DNA of 64,000 nucleotides from G963664115 sp965263045 (GTDB lineage: Bacteria > Acidobacteriota > Terriglobia > 20CM-2-55-15): contig CBDHGK010000041.1 of NCBI GenBank assembly GCA_965263045.1, positions 5,766,001-5,830,000 on the forward strand, given 5' to 3'. Both the position numbers and the translations under genes were made by a program. The notes under the pieces were generated by a model. It saw only the letters and a program-made list of their open reading frames with translations, ran no database searches and was not told where the DNA came from. This document shows positions 62,533-64,000 of this stretch, one piece after another; the first letter of the stretch is position 1; every line of letters begins with the position of its first letter.

Positions 62533-62575
62533 CGAAAGTGAGCCTTTGGCGGTTCCAGTAGGAGTTCGGTGAGTT

Positions 62576-63034
62576 ATGAGACATAAAGTAGCTGGAAGGA
62601 AATTGGGCCGAAGTCCGGCACACCGGCGTGCGTTGCTCCGTAACCTTGTAACGTCCTTCCTGCAACATGAACGATTGGTGACCACGCTGCCCAAGGCGAA
62701 AGAACTTCGACCTATTGCGGAGAAGATGATCACGCTCGGGAAGCGCGACACGTTACATGCGCGTCGGCAGGTGAGCGCGTATCTGCTCGATGATACGACC
62801 GCGAAAAAAGTATTCGATACCATATCTCCGAGGTTTAGCGACAGACCCGGTGGTTATAGCCGGATTGTCCGATTGGGACCGCGAGTCGGTGATGGTGCCG
62901 ATGTTGCGGTGATCGAACTCCTCGGTAGCGAACTGGATACGAAGAAGGCCGAAAAAGCGTCAAAAAGCGGAGTGAAAGACGCCACCGAGTCTGCAGGCTC
63001 GAAGGACAACACGGCCGCGGAGGAGAAAGAGTAA
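62576..63034 (+). CDS. rplQ: 50S ribosomal protein L17 with C-terminal tail
   Basis: 152 aa. MRHKVAGRKLGRSPAHRRAL start, NLVTSFLQHERLVTTLPKAKE and GGYSRIVRLGPRVGDGADVAVIEL standard. About 30 extra residues, rich in Lys, Glu and Ala, follow the fold. Last gene of the ribosomal supercluster. Confidence 0.96.
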   Translation: MRHKVAGRKLGRSPAHRRALLRNLVTSFLQHERLVTTLPKAKELRPIAEKMITLGKRDTLHARRQVSAYLLDDTTAKKVFDTISPRFSDRPGGYSRIVRLGPRVGDGADVAVIELLGSELDTKKAEKASKSGVKDATESAGSKDNTAAEEKE

Positions 63035-63061
63035 CCACCCTTGAAGATGATCTGAACGTTG

Positions 63062-63097
63062 ACAAGCCCCATTTTCTTCAGAAAATGGGGCTTGTTT
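63062..63097 (+). terminator. Rho-independent-type terminator of the ribosomal supercluster
   Basis: ACAAGCCCCATTTTC (63062-63076) and GAAAATGGGGCTTGT (63081-63095) form a perfect 15-bp stem with loop TTCA. Only a short T run (TTT at the stem end). Strongest hairpin in the window and placed 27 bases after rplQ. Confidence 0.85.
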
Positions 63098-63223
63098 CGG
63101 TAGGCACGGTTTAGTGTGCCAATCGGGCGCACTCACAGTAAACCCTTTCGACCAAATCGAGTTCGGTGAGTTGCCGTTTGCCGGGGCGTCGTCCCTGGCG
63201 GCCTTTGATCTCGGAGGAAAACA

Positions 63224-64000
63224 ATGCAGGAATATACAGCAATCGCGCCCATCCTTGGCCTGATTGGGCTGGCACTGGCCGGCTTTATATATATGGGTAT
63301 CACTCGCATGTCGGCCGGGACGGAGCAGATGCGTGAAATCGCCGACAATATCCACCTGGGGGCGATGGTGTTTCTCAAACGCGAGTACACGATCGTGTCG
63401 ATCTTCGTCGCGGTGCTCTTTATCATCTTGAGCCTCGTCCTCAGCATCTGGACAGGTGTTGCATTTCTGACGGGTGCGGCGTTTTCGATGATCGCTGGAT
63501 TCTTCGGAATGAAGGCGGCCACACGCGCCAATGTCCGGACAACACAGGCCGCCAAGGATGGGGGAACAGCCGGCGCGCTGACGGTCGCTTTCAACGGTGG
63601 GGCGGTCATGGGAATCTCCGTGGCTTCTCTGGGCCTGTTGGGGCTCGGGATCTGGTACATGGTCACCAAGGATCCCGTGATCATCAACGGCTTTGCAATG
63701 GGCGCGAGTTCCATCGCCCTTTTCGCTCGGGTTGGCGGAGGGATATTCACCAAGAGCGCCGATGTGGGAGCTGATCTGGTCGGCAAGGTGGAAGCTGGAA
63801 TCCCAGAAGATGATCCGCGGAACCCCGCCACGATCGCTGACAATGTGGGTGATTGTGTTGGGGATACTGCGGGCATGGGTGCCGATCTGTTCGAGTCGTA
63901 TGTGGGGTCAGTTATTGCGACCATGGCGATCGGTGCTTCGCTCGGCGACGATTTCAGCTCGATGGCATTGCCGCTTCTCCTGATCATGGCTGGACTCGGG
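63224..64000 (+). CDS. hppA: Membrane-bound H+/Na+-translocating pyrophosphatase, 3' end outside window
   Basis: The first 259 codons of a multi-TM protein, open to the window end. ATG 63224 follows GGAGG by about nine bases. Several TM segments, then the pyrophosphate-binding region: KSADVGADLVGKVEAGIPED, DPRNPATIADNVGD, and AGMGADLFESY. Where most family members have DNVGDNVGD, this one reads DNVGDCVGD, an Asn-to-Cys change. It couples PPi hydrolysis to ion pumping in the inner membrane. Whether it moves protons or sodium depends on residues beyond the window. Confidence 0.95.
   Translation, partial: MQEYTAIAPILGLIGLALAGFIYMGITRMSAGTEQMREIADNIHLGAMVFLKREYTIVSIFVAVLFIILSLVLSIWTGVAFLTGAAFSMIAGFFGMKAATRANVRTTQAAKDGGTAGALTVAFNGGAVMGISVASLGLLGLGIWYMVTKDPVIINGFAMGASSIALFARVGGGIFTKSADVGADLVGKVEAGIPEDDPRNPATIADNVGDCVGDTAGMGADLFESYVGSVIATMAIGASLGDDFSSMALPLLLIMAGLG

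Overview
The window is a moderately GC-rich bacterial chromosome segment, almost all of it housekeeping genes on the + strand. Gene order (ispE, tRNA-Gln, prs, rplY, pth, rpsF-rpsR-rplI, dnaB, radA, yacL-like PIN/TRAM gene, ispD-ispF, gltX, rlmB, tRNAs, tuf, rpmG, tRNA-Trp, secE), TonB-domain/TPR proteins of a diderm, LolA-like and lipoprotein genes, HslUV and the MEP isoprenoid pathway suggest a Gram-negative of the Acidobacteriota type. This placement is an inference from gene order and protein character; no rRNA gene is present to test it.

Layout. 1-981: 3' part of an IS1182-type transposase cut by the window edge. 1259-12183: folC, a LolA-like protein, the protease pair hslV-hslU, an FnIII lipoprotein, a transaldolase/FSA gene, two tandem paralogous secreted TPR proteins with degenerate metalloprotease motifs (the second with a TonB C-terminal domain), and an ABC-2 polysaccharide-export permease without its ATPase. 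12184-15849 is the only clearly accessory stretch: a 17-bp tandem repeat, a Phd/VapC-type toxin-antitoxin pair with palindromic operator-like sites, and a minus-strand GT2-GT4 glycosyltransferase fusion. 15925-28909: ispE, prs, rplY, pth, rpsF/rpsR/rplI, dnaB, radA, PIN/TRAM protein, ispD, ispF, gltX, rlmB. 29005-31397: tRNA-Thr(TGT), Tyr(GTA), Thr(GGT), Gly(TCC), first tuf copy, rpmG, tRNA-Trp(CCA). 31508-63034: one uninterrupted expression supercluster joining secE-nusG-rplKAJL-rpoBC, the str operon (rpsL-rpsG-fusA-tuf), S10, spc and alpha operons, closed by a strong hairpin at 63062. 63224-end: start of a membrane H+/Na+-pyrophosphatase gene.

Most notable points: RpoB carries an eight-cysteine zinc-ribbon-like insertion (residues about 81-144) whose first four cysteines have exactly the spacing of the RpoC N-terminal zinc finger; rplC (L3) is broken by a single missing base although the rest of the gene is intact; the two tuf genes lie in apparently identical 1,235-bp blocks with codon use unlike their neighbours; and many short tandem duplications (9-29 bp) sit between and inside genes, even inside ribosomal protein genes. 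I found no CRISPR array, prophage or clearly new multi-gene system; the window is essentially a core-genome region with a few unusual details.
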